This document shows positions 1 through 7,244 of a DNA stretch of 14,399 bases, in pieces. This DNA comes from Butyrivibrio sp. UBA3740. GTDB lineage: Bacteria > Bacillota > Clostridia > Lachnospirales > Lachnospiraceae. The position numbers were made by a program, and so were the translations under genes. The notes under the pieces are model-generated. The model did no database searches and was not told where the DNA came from. It was given only the letters and a program-made list of their open reading frames with translations. Location of the stretch: positions 1 to 14,399 of the forward strand of contig DFGW01000088.1 of NCBI GenBank assembly GCA_002372465.1, written 5' to 3'. Within the stretch, counting starts at the first letter, position 1. Every line of letters starts with the position of its first letter.

Positions 1-768
1 CTTGAACTGTTCCCGAAGTACCTTTACTATCTTCTCAGTATCCGCCTCGATCTTCTCCATTCCCTTTTCAAGACGGTCTTCCTCCAGAATGATCTCGGAG
101 GCGGGATAGATATCCACGGACTCAAGCTTTTCAAGAGAGCGCTGAGACAGGATATCAAAACTTCTGATGGACTGGATCTCGTCGCCCCACAGCTCAATTC
201 TGAAGGGGTTCTCCTCCGTCAGGTCAAAGACGTCCACAATGTCTCCGCGGATGGAGAACTCTCCGGGGGCTTCAACCTGATAGTTTCTGGTGTAGCCCAT
301 GGTCACCAGCTTCCTGCCTATCTCTGCTTCATCTATCGGTCTGTGCTTATCAAGAGAAAGGATATGTTCCTTGATAACTTCCGGCTTTATCTGAGGCGCC
401 ATCAGCGCAGAGAAGGTGGTCACGACCGTTACAGGTCTTCCCTCCAGAAGCCTTCTCATGCAGCGGATCCTTTGCCTTACGATCTCGTTGCTGTGAACAT
501 CCGCCTGGTAAAAGATAAGGTCCTTGGCCGGATACACAGTGACATTTCTGTCGTAAAACTTATAGTCCTCATAGATCTCTTTTGCCCGAAGGTCAGAATA
601 GGTCACAATGATCCTGTATTTAAAGTCAGCCCCAAGACCGTCTATGAAGTGGAGCTTCTGCGAGTCAACGCAGCCGGTCACTTCAGCACAGGCAAAGGGC
701 TTTTCCAGGTAACTGTTTATCTCATTAAATTCTACAAGCTCACTTAAGGGTGTTGTGATTGCTCTCAT
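1..768 (-). CDS. mfd: Transcription-repair coupling factor Mfd, N-terminal 256 residues (cut by window edge)
   Basis: Mfd is a DNA translocase that removes RNA polymerase stalled at DNA lesions and recruits UvrA for nucleotide excision repair. Only the UvrB-like N-terminal module is in the window; the RNAP-interacting, helicase and C-terminal domains lie beyond the left edge. Residues about 158-182 (MGYTR, then V-E-A-PGEFSIRGDIVDVF) form the hallmark block shared by Mfd and UvrB. The P-loop region of UvrB corresponds to a degenerate VTGCVDSQK at about 30-38, as is normal for Mfd. The ATG at 768-766 follows directly on the pth stop codon (TAAATG) with a weak GGAAAG ribosome site inside pth, so the two genes are probably co-transcribed and translationally coupled. 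The pth-mfd order is also found in Bacillus. The frame is open from the start to the window edge. Confidence 0.93.
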   Translation of the reverse strand, partial: MRAITTPLSELVEFNEINSYLEKPFACAEVTGCVDSQKLHFIDGLGADFKYRIIVTYSDLRAKEIYEDYKFYDRNVTVYPAKDLIFYQADVHSNEIVRQRIRCMRRLLEGRPVTVVTTFSALMAPQIKPEVIKEHILSLDKHRPIDEAEIGRKLVTMGYTRNYQVEAPGEFSIRGDIVDVFDLTEENPFRIELWGDEIQSIRSFDILSQRSLEKLESVDIYPASEIILEEDRLEKGMEKIEADTEKIVKVLREQFK

Positions 769-1338
769 TTATTTCTTTCCATTAAACTTGTTCATGGCGC
801 TGTCGGTGCCGTTTTCAATGATTTCAAGGACAGCTCCTGCAGCATCTTCAATTCCTTCTTTTATGGAGGTGGCATCTTCCCCTTCGAAATGTCCAAGGAC
901 CCAGTCCACCATATCCCATTCCTTTGGCTTTTTGCCAACGCCCACCCTGACTCTTGAAAACTCGTCGTGGCCAAGCTGTGCGATTATATTCTTAAGTCCG
1001 TTGTGTCCTCCGGCGCTTCCCTTGGGACGCACGCGGATCTTGCCAACATCAAGTTCCACATCATCGGAGATTACGATAAGCTCTGACTTCGTGTCCACCT
1101 TGAAGTAATTGCATATGGGCGCAACAGCTTCTCCTGACAGGTTCATGTAGGTCAGCGGCTTAACAAGGATCACTCTCTCGTTACCGATCCTGCCCTTACC
1201 ATATACAGCCTTGAATTTGGTCTCCGTAAGTCCGATGTTATACTTATCTGAAAGTGCATCAATAGTAGCAAAGCCCACGTTGTGGCGTGTGTCAAAATAT
1301 TTTTTCTCAGGGTTTCCCAGCCCGACTATAACGAACAT
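769..1338 (-). CDS. pth: Peptidyl-tRNA hydrolase
   Basis: Pth cleaves the ester bond of peptidyl-tRNAs released from stalled ribosomes and recycles tRNA in the cytoplasm. From the start chosen here the protein has 189 residues, the usual family length. It opens with MFVIVGLGNP (Asn9), followed by TRHNVGF (His19, the catalytic base). PLTYMNLSG (Asn67), the SDD segment (Asp92) and GSAGGHNGLK (Asn113) match the tRNA-binding and catalytic positions of the family. The in-frame ATG at 1395-1393 would add 19 residues (MLGFLKALL...), and it has a GGGGAG site about 9 bases upstream. The start at 1338 has AGAAGG 4 bases upstream. Family length favours 1338, but the longer form cannot be excluded. A hairpin lies upstream, between spoVG and this gene; mfd follows with no gap. 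Confidence 0.93.
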   Translation of the reverse strand: MFVIVGLGNPEKKYFDTRHNVGFATIDALSDKYNIGLTETKFKAVYGKGRIGNERVILVKPLTYMNLSGEAVAPICNYFKVDTKSELIVISDDVELDVGKIRVRPKGSAGGHNGLKNIIAQLGHDEFSRVRVGVGKKPKEWDMVDWVLGHFEGEDATSIKEGIEDAAGAVLEIIENGTDSAMNKFNGKK

Positions 1339-1427
1339 TCTGCCTTCTTCCTCATTTCTTTTCCCGGTTAAAAGAGCCTTCAAAAACCCCAACATGTATC
1401 CATACTCCCCATTTCCTTACAGCTAAA

Positions 1428-1455
1428 CAGGGGACCTAGCTTTCTAAGTCCCCTG
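1428..1455 (-). terminator. Hairpin between spoVG and pth, possible terminator or attenuator
   Basis: Arms CAGGGGAC (1428-1435) and GTCCCCTG (1448-1455) form a perfect 8-bp stem. The interior TAG/CTA can extend it past one mismatch. On the minus strand the stem is followed by only three T residues (TTTAGC), so termination is probably partial. It may reduce read-through from the glgC-glgD-spoVG genes into pth-mfd. Confidence 0.6.
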
Positions 1456-1490
1456 CTGTTTCTACATTATTAACTTAGCCTCGTTCCTTG

Positions 1491-1784
1491 TCAAGCCTCA
1501 ACAGGTGCTTCCGGAGCTTCGTCCGCTTCCTCAGATGCCTTGTCAAAAGCCTCAAGGATCTGGGTCTGAAGAAGTCCTCTCATATCGGAGTTGATAGGAT
1601 GAGCTATATCCCTGTACTCTCCGTCTGCAGACTTCTTACTTGGCATGGCGATGAACAGGCCTCTGTCACCCTCGATGACCTTGATGTCATGAACAACAAA
1701 CTCATTGTCGAAAGTAACTGAAACTACTGCACGCATCTTTCCCTGCTTGGCAACTTTTCTTACGCGAATATCTGTAATCTTCAT
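1491..1784 (-). CDS. spoVG: SpoVG family regulator
   Basis: SpoVG is a small nucleic-acid-binding regulator, first known from stage V sporulation in Bacillus. It is widespread in Firmicutes, including non-sporulating ones, where it affects division, virulence and metabolism. The 97-residue product begins [11 protein letters not shown] and carries the conserved core ([19 protein letters not shown], then [10 protein letters not shown], then [11 protein letters not shown]). It ends in an acidic, Ala/Pro-rich tail ([12 protein letters not shown]). The ATG at 1784 has AGAGGGGG about 7 bases upstream. A longer reading from TTG at 1808 lacks family support and was dropped. The gene lies 44 bp after glgD on the same strand, so it is probably in the glgCD transcript. 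Whether this organism sporulates cannot be told from the window. Confidence 0.95.
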   Translation of the reverse strand: MKITDIRVRKVAKQGKMRAVVSVTFDNEFVVHDIKVIEGDRGLFIAMPSKKSADGEYRDIAHPINSDMRGLLQTQILEAFDKASEEADEAPEAPVEA

Positions 1785-1828
1785 GATGTAACCCCCTCTT
1801 TGGTACAAACTGAAGTAACAGTGACTAT

Positions 1829-2947
1829 TTAAATGACATATCTCTCGTTGTTTTCCACTACTACCTTGATGCCGTTCTCTTCTTTATAGAAGGAGTTGGC
1901 CTGTATGGTTCCGTGACTTTCTACTATACAGTTCTCGATATGTGAATTGTCTCCAATATAAACATCATTCAGGATGATGGAGTTCTTGATGTAGCAGTTA
2001 TTTCCAATAAATGCCCCCTTGAAAATAACTGAATCCTCAATTGTTCCGTTTACTATACATCCGCTTGAAATAAGGCTGTTCTTGACGCTTACCCCAACAT
2101 TGTATTTAGCCGGCGGAAGATCTACGACCTTGGTGTAGATACCGGGATACTCACGGAAGAAGTACTGGCGGATCTCGGGCTTAAGGAAGTCCATGTTGGT
2201 CCTGTAGTAATCCTCAACCGAAGCTATGTTGCTCCAGTATTCCTTGATCTTGTATCCGTAAATCCTCTTCATGTCCTTGTATCTTACAAGGATGTCTCTT
2301 ACGAAGTCGTATCTCTCTTCCTCTTCAGCCCTCTCAATGAGTTCGATGAGCTGACGTCTTCTGATGACGTATATACCGCAGGAGATGGTGTTGGATTTGG
2401 AAACCACCGGTTTTTCTTCAAACTCCTCGATCCTGCTCTCCTCATTCATGCGGATGGTTCCGAATCTCTCTGTGTCGATGGTGGCCGGCATATCCTTACA
2501 TACCACTGTAATGTCTGCCTGCTTCTGAATGTGGTACTCTAAAAGCTTGCCGTAATCCATCTTGTAAACACAGTCGCCGGAAGTAATGATGACATATGGC
2601 TCGTGACAGCTGCGAAGGAATTCAAGGTTCTGTGCGATGGCATCTGCTGTTCCTCTGTACCAGAGGTTTCCTGATGCCTTGACCGCAGGGGTGAAGACGT
2701 ATAATCCTCCCTGCTTACGTCCGAAGTCCCACCACTTTGAGGAACTAAGGTGTGTGTTAAGACTTCCTGCATTGTACTGTGTGAATACGGCAACTGTCTG
2801 AATGTGTGAGTTGGTCATGTTGCTCAGGGCAAAGTCGATACTTCTGTAAAAGCCTGCCACTGGCATTGCGCAAACCGCTCTTCTCTTGGAGAGTTCCTGC
2901 ATCCTGCTGCTACTGCCGCCTGCTAAAATAATACCAATCGCCCTCAT
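1829..2947 (-). CDS. glgD: GlgD, catalytically degenerate partner of ADP-glucose pyrophosphorylase
   Basis: GlgD is a paralogue of GlgC. In Firmicutes it associates with GlgC and raises or tunes ADP-glucose pyrophosphorylase activity for glycogen synthesis. The 372-residue product has an N-terminal nucleotidyltransferase fold (residues 1 to about 265) and a C-terminal left-handed beta-helix of hexapeptide-like repeats (about 285-350). Key GlgC motifs are altered: GGQGSRL is GGSSSRM (10-16), AKPAV is VCAMPV (25-30), [10 protein letters not shown] is [10 protein letters not shown] (123-132), and YWKDVGT is YWSNIAS (237-243). FEEKP (176-180) is kept. These changes point to a regulatory subunit with little catalysis. 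The start is ATG 2947, with AGGTGA 6 bases upstream and two bases after the glgC stop. A TTG at 2953 lies too close to that site to be the start. The tight spacing fits a one-to-one complex with GlgC. Confidence 0.93.
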   Translation of the reverse strand: MRAIGIILAGGSSSRMQELSKRRAVCAMPVAGFYRSIDFALSNMTNSHIQTVAVFTQYNAGSLNTHLSSSKWWDFGRKQGGLYVFTPAVKASGNLWYRGTADAIAQNLEFLRSCHEPYVIITSGDCVYKMDYGKLLEYHIQKQADITVVCKDMPATIDTERFGTIRMNEESRIEEFEEKPVVSKSNTISCGIYVIRRRQLIELIERAEEEERYDFVRDILVRYKDMKRIYGYKIKEYWSNIASVEDYYRTNMDFLKPEIRQYFFREYPGIYTKVVDLPPAKYNVGVSVKNSLISSGCIVNGTIEDSVIFKGAFIGNNCYIKNSIILNDVYIGDNSHIENCIVESHGTIQANSFYKEENGIKVVVENNERYVI

Positions 2948-2949
2948 AC

Positions 2950-4218
2950 TCAATCACCTGCCTTATCTAGTGTTCTGCCGCTGTCCAGGATTCCGTCCGG
3001 ATAATCCTCTGCGGTAGTTACGCCGGAAATCATTGTATTCTTACCAACCTTTACATTGTTAGGAATAACTGATCTCTCACCGATAGTGACAAGGCCCTCG
3101 CAATAAATGCCGGGTTTGGTCTCATTTTCTTTTTCCTCGAAGGCTCCCAGTGTAACGCCGGAACCAATCTTGGCTTTCTCGGCAATGATAGCCTTCTCTA
3201 TGTTACAGTTCTCGCCAATCTCTGTCTCATTCATGATGATGGAGTGGCTTACAACTGTGCCCTTTCCAATCTTGACGCCGGGACCGATTACGGAGTTATA
3301 AACCTGTCCGTCAATCTCGCAGCCCTCGCCCACAATACTCCTTTCAATGGCGCTGTCTACACCAAGGAACTGAGGCGGCTGAACGTCGCTGGCTGTGTAT
3401 ATCTTCCAGTACTCCTCATAGAGGTTAAACTCAGGAACGATATCGATCAGCTCCATATTGGCTTCCCAGTATGATGTAAGTGTTCCTACATCCTTCCAGT
3501 AGCCGTCAAATTCATAAGCGTAAAGTGACTGGCCCTGGTCCTTGCAGTAAGGGATGATATGCTTACCAAAGTCAAGACCTGCCTGGTCCTTGTTCTTGAT
3601 AAGTGCATCTCTAAGGACCTTCCATGAAAAGATATAGATTCCCATTGAAGCCAGATTGCTGCGAGGATGCTCGGGTTTCTCCTCGAAGTCAACTATGCGC
3701 TTGTTCTCATCTGTGATCATAATGCCGAATCTGCTGGCCTCTTCCATTGGAACAGGCATTACGGCGATTGTGACATCGGCGTTGCTTGACTTGTGGAAAT
3801 CAAGCATCGTCTCATAGTCCATCTTGTAGATATGGTCTCCGGAAAGGATGAGAACATAGTCGGGATTGTAGTTCTCCATGTATTCCATATTCTGATAGAT
3901 TGCATTGGCAGTACCTGTGTACCACTCACTGTTTGCACTCTTCTCGTATGGAGGAAGAACTGTAACACCTCCGAAATTTCTGTCCAGATCCCACGGAATA
4001 CCGATTCCGATATGAGAATTAAGCCGAAGCGGTCTGTACTGTGTAAGCACACCAACAGTATCCACTCCTGAATTGATGCAGTTACTTAAAGGAAAATCTA
4101 TGATTCTGTACTTTCCCCCAAAAGAAACTGCGGGCTTAGCCATCTTGGAAGTCAGAACCCCCAGTCTGCTGCCTTGTCCCCCTGCTAAAAGCATGGCGAT
4201 CATCTCTTTTTTTATCAT
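2950..4218 (-). CDS. glgC: Glucose-1-phosphate adenylyltransferase (ADP-glucose pyrophosphorylase)
   Basis: GlgC makes ADP-glucose and pyrophosphate from ATP and glucose-1-phosphate, the committed step of bacterial glycogen synthesis. The 422-residue protein shows the nucleotide-binding loop [11 protein letters not shown] (13-23) with AKPAV (27-31). It also has the [10 protein letters not shown] block holding the catalytic Asp (126-135), FEEKP with the sugar-phosphate Lys (178-182), and GYWKDVGT (239-246). A beta-helix follows (about 295-400). The start is ATG 4218, preceded by GAGGTGG; an upstream in-frame GTG at 4296 would add 26 residues unlike the family and overlaps the promoter. This is the first gene of the leftward cluster, followed by glgD two bases later. 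Glycogen synthase and branching enzyme genes are not in the window. Confidence 0.96.
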   Translation of the reverse strand: MIKKEMIAMLLAGGQGSRLGVLTSKMAKPAVSFGGKYRIIDFPLSNCINSGVDTVGVLTQYRPLRLNSHIGIGIPWDLDRNFGGVTVLPPYEKSANSEWYTGTANAIYQNMEYMENYNPDYVLILSGDHIYKMDYETMLDFHKSSNADVTIAVMPVPMEEASRFGIMITDENKRIVDFEEKPEHPRSNLASMGIYIFSWKVLRDALIKNKDQAGLDFGKHIIPYCKDQGQSLYAYEFDGYWKDVGTLTSYWEANMELIDIVPEFNLYEEYWKIYTASDVQPPQFLGVDSAIERSIVGEGCEIDGQVYNSVIGPGVKIGKGTVVSHSIIMNETEIGENCNIEKAIIAEKAKIGSGVTLGAFEEKENETKPGIYCEGLVTIGERSVIPNNVKVGKNTMISGVTTAEDYPDGILDSGRTLDKAGD

Positions 4219-4279
4219 GTTCCACCTCGTTGCAATAGTACTTTTTGATACACCAAATATGCCTTTTTTCTTATATTTT

Positions 4280-4308
4280 AGTATATCACAAGTCACAGTG
4301 AAAAAAAC
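4280..4308 (-). promoter_or_regulatory. Possible glgC promoter
   Basis: Reading leftward, TGATATACT (4280-4288) is an extended -10 element of the form TGnTATAcT, 61 bases before the glgC ATG. The -35 area (about 4302-4308) is only T-rich and gives no good TTGACA match. The assignment rests on the -10 and on its place upstream of the first gene of the cluster. Confidence 0.4.
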
Positions 4309-4366
4309 ACAAAAAAACCTAAATATGATATATAATTCACTTAAACGTTTTAGAATTGTCTGATTT

Positions 4367-4394
4367 TTGACTTATGATTTATAAGTGCTAGAAT
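4367..4394 (+). promoter_or_regulatory. Likely murC promoter with extended -10
   Basis: TTGACT (4367-4372) and TAGAAT (4389-4394) are separated by 16 bases, and TGC just before the -10 gives an extended -10. Both hexamers match the housekeeping sigma consensus at 5 of 6 positions. The element lies 37 bases before the murC ATG, which has GAGG (4421-4424) as its ribosome site. Confidence 0.7.
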
Positions 4395-4431
4395 AAAGTA
4401 GTTTCAATAACAAATTCAACGAGGCATATCT

Positions 4432-5826
4432 ATGTATAAAATCGATTTTAAAAATCCCGTACACGTATATTTTATAGGTATCGGCGGCATTTCCATGAGC
4501 GGACTTGCCCAGATTCTCATAGAAGAGGGCTTTAAGATCTCCGGATCAGATTCCAAGGAATCCGCCATGACCAAGGCCCTGGAAGAAAAGGGGATAAAGA
4601 TCAACTACGGACAAAGATCTGAGAACATCACTTCGGCCGACAAGATTGACGTGGTGGTTTACACAGCAGCCGTTCATCCCGATAACCCGGAGTTTATGGC
4701 AGCCAAAGAGGCAGGAATCCCAATGCTTACAAGAGCTGAGCTCCTTGGCCAGATCATGAAGGAGTACGAGCTTCCTGTGGCGATCAGCGGAACCCACGGC
4801 AAGACAACGACAACCTCCATGCTTTCCAAGATTCTTTTGGAGGCGGATACAGATCCTACACTTTCTATAGGTGGTGTATTCAAGGATATCGGTGGCAACA
4901 TCAGAGTCGGAAAGTCTGAATATTTCGTCACCGAGGCATGTGAATATACCAACAGCTTCCTTAGCTTTTTCCCAAAGATCAGTGTTATTTCCAATATAGA
5001 TGCAGACCATCTTGATTTCTTCAAGGATCTTGACGACATAAGACATTCCTTCAGAAAGTTTGCCCAGCTCCTTCCTGCAGACGGATCTCTTGTAATAAGC
5101 GGCGATATTGAAAATGTCTCCGAGATCACAGAGGGTCTTCCATGCAGTATCATAACCTACGGATCAAAGAGCGATTTTGATTACTATCCAAGCGACATAG
5201 TATATGATGAAAACGGCAATCCTTCCTTCACAGCTCACCTTCCTGAGGGAAAAGAGCTAAAGGTGAAGCTGGCAGTTCCAGGCATACACAACGTTTATAA
5301 CGCTCTGGCAGCCATTGCTGTTGCAAACATTCTTAATATAGAAGAAGCTCATATTATTGAAGCTCTTTCACGCTTTGGCGGAACCAGCAGGCGTTTTGAA
5401 CACAAGGGCGAGATTGGGGGCGTTACCATTATCGACGACTATGCCCACCACCCAACGGAGATCAGGGCAACTCTTACAGCAGCCCAGAACTATCCACACG
5501 AAAAGATCTGGTGTGTATTCCAGCCACACACATACACCAGGACAAAAGCTCTTTTAAATGAGTTTGCTAAGGCTCTGTCACTGGCAGACCATGTGGTACT
5601 GGCTGATATTTATGCTGCAAGAGAGAAGGATACACTGGGTATCAGCTCCAGAACTCTAAGGGACAAGATCGTGGAACTTGGTCACGAGTGTAATTATTTT
5701 CCGACCACTGAAAACTTTAATGAAATTGAAAAATTCCTTCTGCAAAATTGCACTAAAGGAGATTTGTTGATAACCATGGGAGCCGGAGATGTGGTTAAAA
5801 TCGGCGATGAGCTCCTTGGTAAATAA
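4432..5826 (+). CDS. murC: UDP-N-acetylmuramate--L-alanine ligase
   Basis: MurC adds L-alanine to UDP-MurNAc with ATP, the first amino-acid step of peptidoglycan precursor synthesis in the cytoplasm. The 464 residues follow the family plan. A UDP-binding N-terminal domain has GIGGISMSGLAQ (16-27). The central ATPase domain has SGTHGKTTTTSM (119-130), the EACEYTNSF block (168-176) and NIDADHLDFF (188-197). FGGTSRRFEHKG (315-326) and DDYAHHPTEIRATL (335-348) follow. The C-terminal domain has FQPHTYTRTK (363-372) and ends near GAGDVVKIG. The start ATG has GAGG 7 bases upstream. The gene is transcribed alone from its own promoter and is followed by a clear hairpin terminator. It diverges from glgC, and no other cell-wall genes are nearby. 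Confidence 0.97.
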   Translation: MYKIDFKNPVHVYFIGIGGISMSGLAQILIEEGFKISGSDSKESAMTKALEEKGIKINYGQRSENITSADKIDVVVYTAAVHPDNPEFMAAKEAGIPMLTRAELLGQIMKEYELPVAISGTHGKTTTTSMLSKILLEADTDPTLSIGGVFKDIGGNIRVGKSEYFVTEACEYTNSFLSFFPKISVISNIDADHLDFFKDLDDIRHSFRKFAQLLPADGSLVISGDIENVSEITEGLPCSIITYGSKSDFDYYPSDIVYDENGNPSFTAHLPEGKELKVKLAVPGIHNVYNALAAIAVANILNIEEAHIIEALSRFGGTSRRFEHKGEIGGVTIIDDYAHHPTEIRATLTAAQNYPHEKIWCVFQPHTYTRTKALLNEFAKALSLADHVVLADIYAAREKDTLGISSRTLRDKIVELGHECNYFPTTENFNEIEKFLLQNCTKGDLLITMGAGDVVKIGDELLGK

Positions 5827-5829
5827 AAC

Positions 5830-5966
5830 TTATCCACATTTCCACCCCAAAATTATATTTATGTATATCACTTTTGGTGGATAAAGGTCTGACTACGAAA
5901 ACGTTGTAGCCAGACCTTATTTTATAAATTAATTATAAATAATCCACGTTATCCACATTGTCCACA
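5830..5966. promoter_or_regulatory. Cluster of DnaA boxes upstream of the primosome genes
   Basis: Compared with the DnaA box TTATCCACA, the sequence shows perfect copies at 5830-5838 and 5949-5957 (plus strand). One-mismatch copies are TTATCCACC on the minus strand (5876-5884) and TTGTCCACA on the plus strand (5958-5966). A two-mismatch copy, TAATCCACG, is at 5940-5948. The last three plus-strand boxes abut exactly in a 27-bp tandem array. A stretch of almost pure A/T (5919-5943) sits next to them, and the murC terminator lies between the boxes. DnaA is the replication initiator and also a transcription factor. The cluster may control the downstream dnaD/loader genes, titrate DnaA, or act as an initiation site; the first is favoured by position. 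Binding itself is inferred. Confidence 0.7.
5884..5925 (+). terminator. Terminator of murC
   Basis: Arms AAGGTCTG (5884-5891) and CAGACCTT (5911-5918) flank an inner CTAC/GTAG stem (5893-5896 and 5906-5909). One A/C mismatch separates the two stems. The hairpin is followed by ATTTTAT, a moderate T-tract typical of an intrinsic terminator. It lies about 60 bases after the murC stop, within the DnaA-box region. Confidence 0.8.
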
Positions 5967-6045
5967 AAATTTACCCAATTCGGAATCCCTTGATATTTAC
6001 TGGATTTCTTCGTCACTTTTTCCAATATCATTTTAAAAATCCCCA

Positions 6046-6068
6046 TGCTATAATCGGAATTGTTCCGA
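6046..6068 (+). promoter_or_regulatory. Extended -10 promoter with overlapping palindrome, upstream of dnaD
   Basis: TGCTATAAT (6046-6054) is a perfect extended -10 with no good -35, which is tolerated for this promoter class. The predicted start point, about 6060-6062, falls in the centre of the perfect inverted repeat TCGGAA-TTG-TTCCGA (6054-6068). A further TCGGAAT copy lies at 5980-5986. The palindrome could be an operator that blocks initiation, or a 5'-end RNA hairpin. The regulator is unknown. Confidence 0.6.
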
Positions 6069-6125
6069 AACGAAAGGCAATTTGATTTCGGAGTAGGATA
6101 TCTAGTAAAGCAGGTGATGAAGTAT

Positions 6126-7244
6126 ATGATGGGGCGAGTAACAATAAGTTCTAATTGTGGGGAGGATTCTACTTATGTTTCCAACATTTTTATTGATGAA
6201 TACATGCAGGACGCAAACGATGCGCAGATTAAGATCTACCTCTTTTTACTGCGTATGATGAGTGCGAATTTACCTACCAGCGTTGAGGCTCTGGCAGATA
6301 AATTCAATCATACAGAATCGGACGTTATCCGTGCACTTAAATATTGGGAGAAGAAGGGACTTATAAGTCTCGAATACGACACCTCCCAGAACCTTACAGG
6401 AATTCATATGGAAGACATCGTAGCTAAGTCCAAGCTTAACTACGGCAGAAGAAAGAGCGACACTGTGGCAAGACCGGTCCTTGCCCCTGTACTACAGGAG
6501 CAGCCCAAGGAAGAACCCAGTGCCATTCCTGCAAAGCCTAATTATTCAGCCTCTCAGCTTAAGACCTTTAAGCAGTCTGAAGGCTCGAATATCCTGTTCG
6601 TTGCAGAACAGTATTTTGGAAGACCACTTAATACAAGTGAGATGACAACTGTCTACTACATTCACGATGAGCTGTCATTCTCTGATGATCTCTTGGACTA
6701 TCTGATGCAGTATTGCGTCGATAATCATAAGAACGATTTCAGGTACATGGAGAAAGTAGCCATTAACTGGAATCAACAAGGCATCAAAACGCCAAAACAG
6801 GCTCGCGTCGAGATCTACAAGCATGACAGCGACCTTATCACTATCATGAAGGCACTCGGTATGGAAAACAGCCCCACTGAGAAAGAAGTCACTTTCATAA
6901 ACAAGTGGAGGAAAGAGTTGGGATTTTCGATGGATATCATTCTGGAAGCCTGCGACCGCACTGTTATGGCGACACAGAGAGGACGTCTTAAGTATTGCGA
7001 CGCCATTCTCAGATCCTGGCATAGTGAGAAAGTATGCACAAGGGAGGATATTGCCAGGCTGGATGCAAATCACACAGCAGATCTCATGAAAAAGAAAAAA
7101 ACGGCTTCCGTATCATCCATCGACTCTAAACTTCGCCCCGGCGAATCATCTATTCGTCTCGGCGGACCACAGAACCGCTTTAATCAGTTCCAGCAGAATA
7201 CATATGATTTTGTTGAGCTCGAGAAGCAGCTTCTGGACAACTGA
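6126..7244 (+). CDS. DnaD-family primosome/replication initiation protein
   Basis: DnaD-family proteins help open DNA and bring the helicase loader to the origin or to restart forks in Firmicutes. The 372 residues show a winged-helix-like N-terminal domain (about 20-100, including ALADKFNHTESDVIRALKYW). A Pro/Glu/Lys-rich linker follows (about 115-140), then two DnaD/DnaB_2-type helical domains. Each domain ends in the family signature: YMEKVAINW (207-215) and YCDAILRSW (290-298). A basic linker leads to a tail (RFNQFQQ, YDFVELEKQLL), which resembles tails I recall from other DnaD-type proteins. The start is ATG 6126, with AGGTGA (6112-6117) 8 bases upstream; ATG 6129 is an alternative. The frame also opens at a TTG at 6060, but that is at the predicted transcript start. 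The loader gene downstream supports the role. Confidence 0.85.
   Translation: MMGRVTISSNCGEDSTYVSNIFIDEYMQDANDAQIKIYLFLLRMMSANLPTSVEALADKFNHTESDVIRALKYWEKKGLISLEYDTSQNLTGIHMEDIVAKSKLNYGRRKSDTVARPVLAPVLQEQPKEEPSAIPAKPNYSASQLKTFKQSEGSNILFVAEQYFGRPLNTSEMTTVYYIHDELSFSDDLLDYLMQYCVDNHKNDFRYMEKVAINWNQQGIKTPKQARVEIYKHDSDLITIMKALGMENSPTEKEVTFINKWRKELGFSMDIILEACDRTVMATQRGRLKYCDAILRSWHSEKVCTREDIARLDANHTADLMKKKKTASVSSIDSKLRPGESSIRLGGPQNRFNQFQQNTYDFVELEKQLLDN

Noticed and set aside
343..747. Open frame on the plus strand opposite mfd
   Set aside because: It lies wholly antisense to the clearly conserved Mfd coding frame and has no family resemblance or own ribosome site.
5830..5966. The DnaA-box region as the chromosomal oriC
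   Set aside because: There is no dnaA, dnaN, rpmH or rnpA nearby, only a few boxes, and no clear DnaA-trio repeats beside them. A regulatory or titration cluster is more likely, though a GC-skew plot would be needed to exclude an origin.
6060..6125. N-terminal extension of the DnaD-family protein from TTG 6060
   Set aside because: The position coincides with the predicted transcription start, just after TATAAT, leaving no room for a ribosome site.
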